NCBI RefSeq assembly: GCF_020386615.1
Contig: NZ_CP077769.1
Location: 5,939,501 to 6,003,500 of the forward strand
Direction: 5' to 3'
Length of the DNA: 64,000 nucleotides
Source: Chitinophaga pendula
GTDB taxonomy: Bacteria; Bacteroidota; Bacteroidia; Chitinophagales; Chitinophagaceae
Under the pieces are notes generated by a model. The model searched no databases and was not told where the DNA came from. It saw only the letters and a list, made by a program, of their open reading frames with translations. Positions 17,620-26,219 of this stretch are shown here, piece after piece. The position numbers were made by a program, and so were the translations under genes. Numbering within the stretch: the first letter of the stretch is position 1; every line of letters starts with the position of its first letter.

Positions 17620-18921
17620 TTATTGCTTAATCAATCGGCTAGCTGCTCCAGATGCCTCCACCTTAGTATTATTCAGTTTATTACTACGAAAACTTTTTAT
17701 TTGCCCTATAATTTGTACCTGAGCAGCCTTAAGTTTGGTATTCGTACGGTAGACGTTCCCATCAATCTGCAGATTGTTACCTACATATCGCGCTATAACA
17801 CTATTCCCACCTGCAAATTCAGAATTAATCACGAAAGTATTGTTCTTGACAATTGAATTCATACGACAGATACTGTCTTTAATATAAAAGGACAACAGTG
17901 CCCGATGTTCATTTGCAACAATAGAAGTGAGAGATAGATTTCTCGGAAGGCCTTCATTGCTTATATAGTTCCCCGTGATCTCCAATGGTTTATTAGGGAC
18001 TTCAGTCGGGAACCCGACAATATAAATTCCAAGATCACTGCCAAGGATCTTATTGCCAATGATACGGTTACCTCCAATATCCGCCTCCAAATGTATATTC
18101 CGGTCGTATCCGCTCACAGTATTATGCTGAATAAGGAAATTTTCAACATTATATTCCAAAACAATTCCAGCGCGGCCTACTTGTTTAGTTTTTGACAGGT
18201 TATTAATCACCTGACAATTCTTGATAAAGCCTTTTTTCACATGGCTTATATATATGCCATCGCCGTACTCATCATACTCCCCGCCATCTGCATTAGGATT
18301 CAGTCCCCAAGTATCACTAATCTTTACATTATCAATTTCGCAATTAACAAAGCGGTTTTCAATCGGTGTTTTGTAAAAAAGTTTACTACCTACATAAAGG
18401 CCTTCCCCATATATATCACTTATGATACAGTTACTGACCTTAACAGTTCTTAAATTTAAAATACCAATGCCAAATTTGTAAATTGCTGCCTTATCGTAAT
18501 ATGGATGTTGACTTGAATAAGGTACGTTATTACCTTTCACACTTATATTCCGAATAATAAGTTCACCCTTTGCAACAGATGTACTCCCTTTAAATACAAG
18601 TACATCTGTAAAAGAAGTAGCAAACAATAATGGCTTACTTCCATTTTTATCCAATTGCCCTTCAATAACAATACTATTAACACCTTCCATATTTATATCG
18701 ATCGCGGAAGATAGCTTATATCGCCCAAAAGGGATTAAGACCCTACCGTTAGTCTGCTTAGCAGCGTTGATACATGCTATTATCGCTTTCGAATCATCGG
18801 ACAGACCGTCGCCTTTAGCACCAAACGTTTTTACGTTCAGAGCGACCTGCCCTTTTGTTATTATTGCTCCTAATAAAAAAAGGGTCAGGACAATAATCCT
18901 TTTATTTATCTGGTACAGCAT
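17620..18921 (-). CDS. Secreted right-handed beta-helix protein, pectate-lyase-3/GH28-like
   Basis: This exported protein of 433 residues is predicted to be a right-handed parallel beta-helix. A signal peptide (MLYQINKRIIVLTLFLLGAI, cleaved near TKG) is followed by VKTFGAKGDGLSDDSKAIIA (about 30-49), the standard opening of Pectate_lyase_3/polygalacturonase-like helices. After it come many short Asn- and Gly-rich rungs such as NCIISDIYGEGLYVG and NRIIGNKILGSDLGIYI. Enzymes of this fold cleave acidic polysaccharides or epimerise alginate. Its position among glycosyltransferases, 2 bp after a GT2 gene, suggests it acts on the polymer made by the locus (trimming, lysis or turnover in the periplasm or outside); this is inferred. 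I could not identify catalytic residues with certainty, and a non-catalytic binding role is possible. Confidence 0.75.
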   Translation of the reverse strand: MLYQINKRIIVLTLFLLGAIITKGQVALNVKTFGAKGDGLSDDSKAIIACINAAKQTNGRVLIPFGRYKLSSAIDINMEGVNSIVIEGQLDKNGSKPLLFATSFTDVLVFKGSTSVAKGELIIRNISVKGNNVPYSSQHPYYDKAAIYKFGIGILNLRTVKVSNCIISDIYGEGLYVGSKLFYKTPIENRFVNCEIDNVKISDTWGLNPNADGGEYDEYGDGIYISHVKKGFIKNCQVINNLSKTKQVGRAGIVLEYNVENFLIQHNTVSGYDRNIHLEADIGGNRIIGNKILGSDLGIYIVGFPTEVPNKPLEITGNYISNEGLPRNLSLTSIVANEHRALLSFYIKDSICRMNSIVKNNTFVINSEFAGGNSVIARYVGNNLQIDGNVYRTNTKLKAAQVQIIGQIKSFRSNKLNNTKVEASGAASRLIKQ

Positions 18922-18923
18922 AT

Positions 18924-19739
18924 TTACTTTTTTCGATTAGTAAAATAAATTTTCTGAAGAGTATTCATAAATAATAATAGTTGTTTATGAATACCTGTGA
19001 AGTGCTCCGTTATAAGCATTCTCTCCACCTTAAGTTTACGAAGTTTAAGATCCTTTGCCTCCCATCTGCCTTTTGCAGAGCCTCCTCCAATGTGGACAAG
19101 CACCAGTAATGGTTCAAACCACAATTTATAACCAGCACGTCGGGCTCTTAAAAACCAGTCCTGATCTTCTGCATACATATAGTATTTTTCAGATAATAAC
19201 CCAACCTTATTAAAGCATTGTTTGGGAATTAAAACAAATGCCATAATCCCCGACTGCACTTCCACTCTCTCCTTAAAGAAAGGATAGTTGGTTTTCATCC
19301 CTAAAGCATTTTTAAATCTCCGCTTTACTGATAATTCATCTCCAACATTTTCCTGAATGGAAAGATCCTCATTCAACAATTTAATAAACATAGGAGTGGT
19401 GGTATCCCAAAGATTAACTACCCCGCTCCAGAATTCCGTTGTAAAACCAAACACATCCGGGTTCAAAAGTAAAACCCCGTCATATCTGCATTGTCTGATT
19501 AAGATATTGTTTGCCTTTGCAAAACCGATATTATCAGATGCTGACAATATCAACTTTCCCGCAAACGAGGCTTCAAATTGTTTGCATATTTCAAAAGTCG
19601 TATCTGTAGATTTATTGTCATTAATTAGTAGCTCAAAATCCTCATATGGGCTGAGCGATGTTTTCAATTCTGTCAGAAATCGCTCAATGAATTCAGCACA
19701 ATTATAAGTAACTACGACTATAGATAAGTTCAATTTCAT
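18924..19739 (-). CDS. GT2-family glycosyltransferase, rhamnosyltransferase-like
   Basis: This predicted GT-A glycosyltransferase of 271 residues has the GT2 N-terminus LSIVVVTYNCAEFIERFL (about 4-21), INDNKSTDTT (about 39-48), and a DxD-equivalent in LLLNPDVFGF (about 90-99). The later MYAEDQDWFLRARRAGYKLW (about 192-211) is the ED motif holding the catalytic base in WbbL/RfbF-like enzymes, which often transfer deoxyhexoses. The start ATG shares its A with the TAA of the upstream polymerase gene (TAATG overlap at 19739), so the two are translationally coupled. Donor sugar unknown; dTDP- or GDP-deoxyhexose is plausible from the context. Confidence 0.85.
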   Translation of the reverse strand: MKLNLSIVVVTYNCAEFIERFLTELKTSLSPYEDFELLINDNKSTDTTFEICKQFEASFAGKLILSASDNIGFAKANNILIRQCRYDGVLLLNPDVFGFTTEFWSGVVNLWDTTTPMFIKLLNEDLSIQENVGDELSVKRRFKNALGMKTNYPFFKERVEVQSGIMAFVLIPKQCFNKVGLLSEKYYMYAEDQDWFLRARRAGYKLWFEPLLVLVHIGGGSAKGRWEAKDLKLRKLKVERMLITEHFTGIHKQLLLFMNTLQKIYFTNRKK

Positions 19740-20800
19740 TAGAAGTATGCTTTTACTAATTCAGTGTGAAATACATTTATAAAGAATAATATAAAAGATA
19801 TCGCTACGACAACTAAACGACCAGTATATTTCTCCCTAAAAAGAAAAACCAGCTGAGGGATCAAAAGTATCTGAACGGCCTCAAACAACTCCTTAAACCG
19901 GAAAGCCAATGGAGGCATAAAACTAAAACACACGAACAGCAACAGTGATATAATATACATTTTAACAAATAGCGCTGCATACACAAAATGCTTCTGTAAA
20001 AGATCTATTTTCCATACACAAATGATGCATAGAAAAATATTGACCAAAGTCATCACATTTAATACATTGATAGTAGATTCAAAAGTTCCATCTGACATGG
20101 CTCCATAGTAAAATTCAATTTTTTCCGTAAAGACACCTAAAGGCAACACTCGGAGAATAGATAGCATATCTATTTTCAATATAGCAATTGGCAATACAAG
20201 CACCAATAGTGAAGTGTAAAAGATTTTATTAAAGCGCCTGTGACCTAGAAAATAAATCCCCCAATATATAGTTGCCGAAAAATGAAAACAAACAGCTAAA
20301 AGTATCAAGCAAGTGTATGGAAATAGTCTTCGTTCAATAATAAACGGAATGCCAAGTAGAAAAATGCCAAAAGCAACTCCTATCCTTATCTGCGTCATTT
20401 CATGCAGCAAGAAAAAATTCGAATAGTAAACCAGAAGAGCTAAAAAGATAAACGGTGTAGATCTGACGATTACAATTGACTTTATGGAAACTCCCAAAAG
20501 AGCATAGATAAAAAAAACACAAGCTACATTCAGTCCTATAAGTTTAACTAGAGAAGGAATAAAAGTATAGAAAGGTTCTGCCAAATACCCTTCGGGTGCT
20601 GTAAATGTAATACCAGCCGGTACTGCATTAAAATATTCCAGGTAAAGCGGATAATCTTTATCTACCGAATCACCCCGAAAACCAGCCAGTAATATGAGAC
20701 ATATACAAATTCCCCCAAATACCAATGTACGTGTATCCTTCGCCTCTATATCAAAGAGACAAAATATGGATATACCTATAAATGGGACGAGATAAAACAT
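19739..20800 (-). CDS. EpsG/Wzy-like polysaccharide polymerase
   Basis: This multi-spanning inner-membrane protein of 353 residues has roughly nine to ten hydrophobic segments from the first residues (MFYLVPFIGISIFCLF) to the end. The EpsG family shows an RGDSVDKDYPLYLEYF-like loop after the second segment, and here RGDSVDKDYPLYLEYF is present at about residues 43-58. A second conserved region, MTQIRIGVAFGIFLLGIPF (about 134-152), also matches that family. In Wzx/Wzy systems this protein joins repeat units on the periplasmic face of the membrane. It is the only polymerase candidate in the locus, lying between two GT2 genes and overlapping the downstream one by a base. Primary-sequence conservation in Wzy proteins is low, so the call depends on topology, the RGD-type loop and context. 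Confidence 0.82.
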   Translation of the reverse strand: MFYLVPFIGISIFCLFDIEAKDTRTLVFGGICICLILLAGFRGDSVDKDYPLYLEYFNAVPAGITFTAPEGYLAEPFYTFIPSLVKLIGLNVACVFFIYALLGVSIKSIVIVRSTPFIFLALLVYYSNFFLLHEMTQIRIGVAFGIFLLGIPFIIERRLFPYTCLILLAVCFHFSATIYWGIYFLGHRRFNKIFYTSLLVLVLPIAILKIDMLSILRVLPLGVFTEKIEFYYGAMSDGTFESTINVLNVMTLVNIFLCIICVWKIDLLQKHFVYAALFVKMYIISLLLFVCFSFMPPLAFRFKELFEAVQILLIPQLVFLFREKYTGRLVVVAISFILFFINVFHTELVKAYF

Positions 20801-20823
20801 TTCCAGTAACTTAAACTGACTAA

Positions 20824-21810
20824 CTAGCTATAATAATTTTTAAATTGTTTGCCTAGTCTGAGCCGTAAGATCAACATAAATAATGCGTGAAATGGCTTAT
20901 ATTGACTTGCTAAATAAAAAAGAAGATCCTTTCGGCCATTCTTGCCGCTCTCTTTTAGTTTTTTATAATACTCCTCACCCGTTACTGCCCGCTGAAAAAT
21001 TCCACTGGCTTTTAAGCTGTTACGGTAACAATTAATCGTTTGATATTGTAAAGCAGTATCCTGTATCAATCCTTTTTCTTTTAAAAAGAAAAAAGTTCTC
21101 AATATCCCTTCATAAAACTTAATCTTTTTTTCGAAAGAGCCGGGCCTGCTTAATGATTTCTGTACAATCCTATAAGAAGTGGTTGAGTCTGGTAGGAATT
21201 TAAACTTCCATTTTGATGCTAACATCGTATAAAGCGGAATGTCCTCAATTACCAGGTTGTGTGTTACACAGTCAGCCAATATGATGCGGGCCTCCCTGAA
21301 AGGAATCCCTCTATACATTACGGTCGAAGGCAAAATCAGACATTTCCCTTCCAGAATATCATCCAATATAAATCCGGATGGCGTATGCAAAGAAAACCTC
21401 TTATTCTGGCTTTGCATTAATATCTTCGACTGTTCATCTACATAGTCAAAATCAGTATAGACTAATGCGTAATCCAGCTCCTGCTTCAGAAAATCTGCTT
21501 GTTTCCTCAATTTGTGTTTGTCATGCCAATAATCATCGCCCGCACAAATAGCGACAAAATCACCATCCAGATGATCACATAGCCTTTTGAAATTCCTGAT
21601 CAACCCCAGGTTTATCTCAGTCTCATACAGCTTTATATTATTATACCGGCGCTGATATTCCTTGATAATGGAAACCGTTTTATCAGACGAACAGTCATCG
21701 CAGATTATAATCTCTACCGCATCATCTGTATCCTGACTTAATATACCGTCTAATGTTTCCGCTATATAAGCCTCCTGATTATAAGTCAATACGCCGACAG
21801 AAATAGTCAT
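20824..21810 (-). CDS. GT2-family glycosyltransferase
   Basis: This 328-residue GT-A glycosyltransferase begins ISVGVLTYNQEAYIAETLDG (about 3-22), then has EIIICDDCSSDKTVSIIKEY (about 33-52) and the metal/nucleotide-binding segment FVAICAGDDYWHDKHKLRKQ (about 86-105), a clear GT2 pattern. The C-terminal third is basic, with a hydrophobic tail (YKPFHALFMLILRLRLGKQF) that may attach it to the membrane. It is 31 bp downstream of the flippase gene and 23 bp upstream of the polymerase gene, so it is part of one transcription unit. The transferred sugar cannot be determined. Confidence 0.87.
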   Translation of the reverse strand: MTISVGVLTYNQEAYIAETLDGILSQDTDDAVEIIICDDCSSDKTVSIIKEYQRRYNNIKLYETEINLGLIRNFKRLCDHLDGDFVAICAGDDYWHDKHKLRKQADFLKQELDYALVYTDFDYVDEQSKILMQSQNKRFSLHTPSGFILDDILEGKCLILPSTVMYRGIPFREARIILADCVTHNLVIEDIPLYTMLASKWKFKFLPDSTTSYRIVQKSLSRPGSFEKKIKFYEGILRTFFFLKEKGLIQDTALQYQTINCYRNSLKASGIFQRAVTGEEYYKKLKESGKNGRKDLLFYLASQYKPFHALFMLILRLRLGKQFKNYYS

Positions 21811-21841
21811 TTTTATTATATTTTAATTGCTGGCGATACTA

Positions 21842-23125
21842 TCACCTGTTGAATAACATCTTCCGAAAAACAACAATCATAAATATTAGACACAACAGAT
21901 AGTTTAATGCAAACGCATAGGTTGTACCAATCAAGCCATATTTGTTTATAAAGACCAAAGAAAATACGACAAATAAAAAGCTGAATATTACCTCAACAGT
22001 GATATACAATTTTGTTTTGGCCTTTGCAACTAATTGAAATCCGAGAATCCAGGATGCAATCTTCAACATATCACCTATCATCTGAAAAAGAAATAATTCA
22101 GATGCCTCATTAAATTGCCCCGTAAATAATATCTTGATGATTAGCATCCTGAATAAATAAATGGCAGCGCAACTGACAATCACAATAGGCATTAATACTT
22201 TATAGACCTTCAATACCTCTTTTCGTACATCTCTTTCGTTGCTCAGCTCCGACAATTTTGGCAAATAATAGGTCGTTAAAGATGTTGTCACAAACATCAA
22301 ATATATGTTTGAAATACGATTCACGGACTCCCATATACCAGCGGCTTCCAACGATATATGGTGTATAATGTGAGCCCTTATATACATTTGGCTGATGGGC
22401 ACTGTAGCCGTGGAAACCAAAGCCATTAAAGCAAATCTGGACAAGTTGTTTATTTGCTGCCGGCTCATCGATTGAGCAAAATTTCCGCGGATTAGCCATT
22501 TTTCCTTCCTTAAAAAGAAAAGCGTTGCAATAAAAACTACGGACTGATTAACTACCAATGCTATCAGTGCTCCGTTAACTTGCCATCGATAAATAAAAAA
22601 CAGGGAGACAATTAAACTTAGTATACTTGTATTAATACTTATTATATTAAACTTTTTGTACTCCTTATATCCATTAACTATGGATAGCAGCAAATTATTC
22701 AGTCCGTATAACCCAATTGTTACTCCGAATACAATAAACACAAAAGCATAACTTGGGGAGAACAAAACGAACGTCGATAGATATTTAGAGAAAATAATCA
22801 GCCCGGCACCTACCAATACTGATAGAATTATCGTCAATTTAAATGATGTACTCATCAATGGTGCTATCTTCTCCGGAGCACTGGCTCTGTACTCTGCCAG
22901 ATATTTCACTATTCCGTTGGTAATTGCACCACCACACAGTATAAGAACTATTGAAATAAAATTGGTTAACTGGCCTATCAACCCCATTCCATCCGGACCA
23001 AGCTTAATCGCAATAATTTTGCTCATCAAAAAGGCCGTTACAATTTTGACAAAAGTTGCAACGGCTGAATAAAATGATGATTTAATCAGATCAGATCCAA
23101 ATATTCTTTTTATAAACTCATTCAT
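21842..23125 (-). CDS. Wzx-type O-antigen/capsule flippase
   Basis: This MOP-superfamily flippase (PST/Wzx type) has 427 residues and about twelve predicted membrane helices. It would move undecaprenyl-linked repeat units across the inner membrane. The N-terminus (SDLIKSSFYSAVATFVKIV, IKLGPDGMGLIGQLTNFISI) closely follows the WzxE-like pattern of Bacteroidota O-antigen translocases. The start is set at the ATG at 23125, which overlaps the stop of the upstream acyltransferase gene (ATGAATGA), a sign of translational coupling; the longer frame begins with TTG at 23134. A GT2 gene follows after 31 bp. Being specific for its repeat unit, it fixes this as a Wzx/Wzy-dependent locus rather than an ABC-transporter type. 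Confidence 0.9.
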   Translation of the reverse strand: MNEFIKRIFGSDLIKSSFYSAVATFVKIVTAFLMSKIIAIKLGPDGMGLIGQLTNFISIVLILCGGAITNGIVKYLAEYRASAPEKIAPLMSTSFKLTIILSVLVGAGLIIFSKYLSTFVLFSPSYAFVFIVFGVTIGLYGLNNLLLSIVNGYKEYKKFNIISINTSILSLIVSLFFIYRWQVNGALIALVVNQSVVFIATLFFLRKEKWLIRGNFAQSMSRQQINNLSRFALMALVSTATVPISQMYIRAHIIHHISLEAAGIWESVNRISNIYLMFVTTSLTTYYLPKLSELSNERDVRKEVLKVYKVLMPIVIVSCAAIYLFRMLIIKILFTGQFNEASELFLFQMIGDMLKIASWILGFQLVAKAKTKLYITVEVIFSFLFVVFSLVFINKYGLIGTTYAFALNYLLCLIFMIVVFRKMLFNR

Positions 23126-23714
23126 TGATCTCAATATGCTTCAAAACTCTGGCGGGTACGCCTCCTGCAACACTATTGGAAGGAATATTTTTATTTACAA
23201 CTGATCCAGCCGCTATCACAGAGTTCTCTCCAATTGTAACACCCTTAAGTATGATAGCGTTATTCCCGATCCATACATTCCTACCAATGATAACATCTGC
23301 CTTCTCGTGCAAACCGCTTGATCTTTGAAAAGGATTAATGGTGTGGAAATCCGTATCTACGATTTGACAATTTATACCGATCAAACAGTTATCTGAAATA
23401 CTGATAGTAGCTCCTTCACTTATTATTGAACATGCGTTGTTAATAGTTACATTGCTACCTATTACAATGCGCGATTCAGGATTCCTAACTTCAATATGTA
23501 GATAGGTATTCCAAAAACCAGGAGATGGATTACAGCCGAACATAACATTACTTCCTATAGTTATTATCCCCCTGCCTGTATATAGCACCGGCTGTATAAT
23601 GGAGGGTTTTTGCCCTATAACCGTAGCATCAGACAAAAAGAGGTACTTTTGGATACGTACGATCCTCAGCAACTTTCGTCCTAGTCTCTTTCCTATTTTT
23701 ATTACACGCTGCAC
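23118..23714 (-). CDS. Hexapeptide-repeat (LbH) O-acyltransferase
   Basis: This trimeric left-handed beta-helix acyltransferase has 198 residues. The hexapeptide repeats are visible as IVIGSNVTINNACSIISEGA, ISISDNCLIGINCQIVDTDF, VIIGRNVWIGNNAIILKGVT and IGENSVIAAGSVVNKNIPSN, with the usual closing SVAGGVPARVLKHI. The HTINPF loop after DTDF probably contains the catalytic His, as in maltose- and serine-acetyltransferase relatives (WbbJ/NodL-like). A GTG at 23714 is the only reasonable start and gives a basic N-terminus. It overlaps the flippase gene by 8 bp and follows the aminotransferase by 9 bp. It likely O-acetylates a sugar of the repeat unit; the acceptor is unknown. Confidence 0.85.
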   Translation of the reverse strand: MQRVIKIGKRLGRKLLRIVRIQKYLFLSDATVIGQKPSIIQPVLYTGRGIITIGSNVMFGCNPSPGFWNTYLHIEVRNPESRIVIGSNVTINNACSIISEGATISISDNCLIGINCQIVDTDFHTINPFQRSSGLHEKADVIIGRNVWIGNNAIILKGVTIGENSVIAAGSVVNKNIPSNSVAGGVPARVLKHIEINE

Positions 23715-23723
23715 GATAGCTTC

Positions 23724-24830
23724 TTATTTGATATAGCCATTCAGACATTCAATCAATTGAAAGATGCTATCATCATCCATAACAGGGCTCATGGGAATAC
23801 TTATAACCTGCTGATGCAAGCTCTCACTAATAGGATAAGCCTCATCTTTCCACTCCACATAAGCCTCCTGTTTGTGAGGAGGAATAGGATAATGTATCAC
23901 TGATTGAATACTATTGCTGGTAAGATATTCCTGGAAATGCTGACGGTCCTCTACTCTCACTACGAAAAGATGCCATACATGGGATAGTTCGTCCGACGGA
24001 AATGCAGGTAACACTATCGCAGGATTCGTAATTTTATCCAAATATATTTTGGCGATTTGTCTCCTCTTGTCATTTTCAGCATCCAAATACTTCAATTTAA
24101 CGCTAAGAACTGCAGCTTGTAATTCATCTAAACGGCTATTAACACCCTTGTATTGGTTCAGATATTTTTTATGTGAACCGTAATTACATATTGCTCTAAG
24201 TACAGAAGCCAGCTCATCATCATTTGTAGTAATGGCCCCCGCATCTCCTAATGCTCCAAGGTTCTTACCGGGATAAAATGAATGTCCCGCAGCATCTCCC
24301 CAGTTACCGGCACGCTTACCTTTCAGACTAGCTCCCTGGGATTGCGCAGCATCTTCTATCACTTTCAGATTGTATTTTTTAGCAATCTCATTAATAGCGT
24401 TCATATCTGCTAGCTGCCCATAAAGATGCACAGGCAAAATAGCTTTAGTCCGTTTAGTGATTCTGGCCTCAATATTTACAGGATCAATATTGAAAGTGCG
24501 TACATCAGGTTCTACCAATACAGGAACAAGGTCATTTTCAGAAATGGCTAATATACTCGCGATATAAGTGTTCGATGGAACAATCACCTCATCCCCTTCA
24601 GAAAAAACACCTAATTCTTTATACGCACGTATGATAAGTATTAATGCGTCTAGTCCGTTAGCTACTCCAATACAATGTTTGGCACCACAGAAAGAGGCAT
24701 AATCATTTTCAAAAGTTTTATACGCTTCTCCCTGAATATACCAACCCGAATCAAAGATCTTATTCATAGCATCTTTGATTTCCTTTTCGTGTAGCTGGTT
24801 GATTTTCAATAAATCAAGAAATTTGATCAT
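23724..24830 (-). CDS. DegT/DnrJ/EryC1-family sugar aminotransferase, FdtB/QdtB-like
   Basis: This PLP-dependent aminotransferase (fold type I) has 368 residues. [15 protein letters not shown] (about 57-71), EDAAQSQGA (about 159-167) and [18 protein letters not shown] (about 183-200) are diagnostic; Lys189 should form the Schiff base with PLP. YNRYGSHKKY-type and [12 protein letters not shown] segments also match. Because two FdtA-like 3,4-ketoisomerases and an FdtC-like N-acetyltransferase precede it directly, the best reading is amination at C3 of dTDP-3-keto-6-deoxyhexose, giving dTDP-Fuc3N or dTDP-Qui3N. This is an inference from context; DegT enzymes vary in position specificity. It begins at an ATG 6 bp after the acetyltransferase gene. 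RmlA and RmlB, needed for the substrate, must be elsewhere. Confidence 0.88.
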   Translation of the reverse strand: MIKFLDLLKINQLHEKEIKDAMNKIFDSGWYIQGEAYKTFENDYASFCGAKHCIGVANGLDALILIIRAYKELGVFSEGDEVIVPSNTYIASILAISENDLVPVLVEPDVRTFNIDPVNIEARITKRTKAILPVHLYGQLADMNAINEIAKKYNLKVIEDAAQSQGASLKGKRAGNWGDAAGHSFYPGKNLGALGDAGAITTNDDELASVLRAICNYGSHKKYLNQYKGVNSRLDELQAAVLSVKLKYLDAENDKRRQIAKIYLDKITNPAIVLPAFPSDELSHVWHLFVVRVEDRQHFQEYLTSNSIQSVIHYPIPPHKQEAYVEWKDEAYPISESLHQQVISIPMSPVMDDDSIFQLIECLNGYIK

Positions 24831-24836
24831 AAAATT

Positions 24837-25376
24837 TTATATATCAAGATTTTTGTACGTATATTGTTTTCCTTCACTATCACGCAACTCCATATCCAGA
24901 ATTTTGCCTTCCTTTGTTATATAGCCTTTCTGTCTAGCCGGATTACCATACCATATTGTATAGGGAGGTATATTCCTTGTCACAACACTTCCTGCCCCGA
25001 TTAATGCATATTTTCCGATCTCAATAGGAGCAATAACAGTTACGCCAGCTCCTACAGAAGCACCTTGCCGAATAACAATCTTTTCAAATTTGTCAGGGTA
25101 TCGCTTCGATCTGGGCATCGTGTCATTAGTAAAAGACGCATTGGGACCAATAAATACGTCATCTTCTATTTCAATGCCATCCCAAAGATAAACACCGGCC
25201 TTTACCGTTACATTATTACCCATTTTCACATCATTCTCGAGAAAACAGTGACAGTTTATATTACAATTTGCACCTATCCTAGCTCCTTTCAGAACTACGA
25301 CAAATTGCCATATTGTAGTGCCCTCTCCAATGTTTTTACTCTGAACATCGGATAAAGGATGAATACCAGTACTCAT
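24837..25376 (-). CDS. LbH sugar N-acetyltransferase, FdtC/WlbB-like
   Basis: This 179-residue left-handed beta-helix acetyltransferase has hexapeptide rungs such as IGEGTTIWQFVVVLKGARIG, CFLENDVKMGNNVTVKAGVY and IEDDVFIGPNASFTNDTMPR. The last of these, with the KRYPDKF loop after it, is typical of WlbB/FdtC-like enzymes that N-acetylate 3-amino sugars using acetyl-CoA. The TVIAPIEIGKYALIGAGSVV turn and the final WYGNPARQKGYI close the fold. It overlaps the upstream ketoisomerase gene by 4 bp (ATGA) and lies 6 bp before the aminotransferase. In this context it would make dTDP-Fuc3NAc or dTDP-Qui3NAc. The WlbB alternative (UDP-GlcNAc3NAcA pathway) is less likely because no WlbA-type oxidoreductase is present. 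Confidence 0.85.
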   Translation of the reverse strand: MSTGIHPLSDVQSKNIGEGTTIWQFVVVLKGARIGANCNINCHCFLENDVKMGNNVTVKAGVYLWDGIEIEDDVFIGPNASFTNDTMPRSKRYPDKFEKIVIRQGASVGAGVTVIAPIEIGKYALIGAGSVVTRNIPPYTIWYGNPARQKGYITKEGKILDMELRDSEGKQYTYKNLDI

Positions 25377-25795
25377 GATTGACCAAATTTTAGCAGGTAC
25401 TCGTCATAACTTCTTATATAATCCTTCGGATCATATGTATGTGAAGCCAATACAAGGCAGATAGCCCCTGAGGAAAAATTAATTTCTGAGGCCCATATTC
25501 CCGGAGGAATATGCAAGCCGTAGTAAGAACGATTTAACTGAACCTGGCGTTTTGTTTTGCCATCATCCAGTAAAACTTCAAAACTTCCACTTACAGCGAT
25601 TAAAAATTGATGGCACTCATAATGTGCATGGGCTCCCCTGGATTCTCCGCCAGGAACATCATACAGATAAAATACCCTCTTCACATCAAAAGGAACATGC
25701 TGATTATTTTCTACAAAAGTAATATTACCTGAGCGCTCACTTATTCTAGGCAAAGTAAGGATCGAGCAATCGAATACAGTAATCTTATTTGCCAT
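25373..25795 (-). CDS. WxcM-like sugar 3,4-ketoisomerase, FdtA-like copy 2
   Basis: This small cupin of 140 residues is related to FdtA/QdtA, which isomerise dTDP-4-keto-6-deoxyglucose to the 3-keto sugar. It has the core VFYLYDVPGGESRGAHAHYE (about 41-60), in which the paired histidines His56 and His58 correspond to the HAH pair of FdtA, followed by VSGSFEVLLDDGK and LNRSYYGLHIPPGIW. The position that I recall as a third active-site His in FdtA (in 'WHEM') reads W-A-S here. The C-terminus YDPKDYIRSYDEYLL matches the family. It is clearly paralogous to the gene immediately upstream, which it overlaps by 11 bp, and it overlaps the acetyltransferase by 4 bp. Function as an isomerase is likely; whether 3-keto-galactose or 3-keto-glucose configuration results is unknown. 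Confidence 0.87.
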   Translation of the reverse strand: MANKITVFDCSILTLPRISERSGNITFVENNQHVPFDVKRVFYLYDVPGGESRGAHAHYECHQFLIAVSGSFEVLLDDGKTKRQVQLNRSYYGLHIPPGIWASEINFSSGAICLVLASHTYDPKDYIRSYDEYLLKFGQS

Positions 25796-26198
25796 TCTTT
25801 ATGAGTTTATATTCTTCAAAATCTCTTAAATAATCATTCTCCGCATAAACTGTATCGGAGACTACCAGTACTACTGCATTAGTAGAAAAGTTCTCAATAT
25901 GCCGCCATAGCATATTAGGAACGTACAATCCGATATAAGAACGATTCAGGGAGAACCGTTGTTCCTCATGCCCGTCATGTACAACGATATCAACACTCCC
26001 ACTAAGCACAACTAATACCTCATTCTGCTGCTTGAATGCATGCCCACCTCTAACCTCACCACCGGGTACATCATATATCCAATAAACTCTCTTTATTTCA
26101 AATGGCAGCTGGCTGAGGTTTTCCAAAAAAGAAAGATTACCTCTGTCATCAAGTATTTTAGGTAAGTTAATTGTCTGTATATCGCTTATCAGGTGCAT
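25785..26198 (-). CDS. WxcM-like sugar 3,4-ketoisomerase homolog, FdtA-like copy 1 (altered His pair)
   Basis: This 137-residue cupin is paralogous to the next gene: VYWIYDVPGGEVRGGHAFKQ (about 38-57) aligns with its VFYLYDVPGGESRGAHAHYE, and LNRSYIGLYVPNMLW with LNRSYYGLHIPPGIW. Here the pair of histidines is broken: His53-Ala-Phe55 replaces His-Ala-His. It has W-R-H where the partner has W-A-S. The C-terminal NDYLRDFEEYKLI is retained. It overlaps the partner gene by 11 bp, so the two are translationally coupled. It may be a second isomerase with other substrate or stereochemistry, a non-catalytic subunit of a mixed dimer, or a decaying duplicate; sequence alone does not decide. The family membership is secure and the activity is doubtful. 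Confidence 0.82.
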   Translation of the reverse strand: MHLISDIQTINLPKILDDRGNLSFLENLSQLPFEIKRVYWIYDVPGGEVRGGHAFKQQNEVLVVLSGSVDIVVHDGHEEQRFSLNRSYIGLYVPNMLWRHIENFSTNAVVLVVSDTVYAENDYLRDFEEYKLIKNGK

Positions 26199-26219
26199 CA
26201 GTTTTTATTTAGTCTCTAC

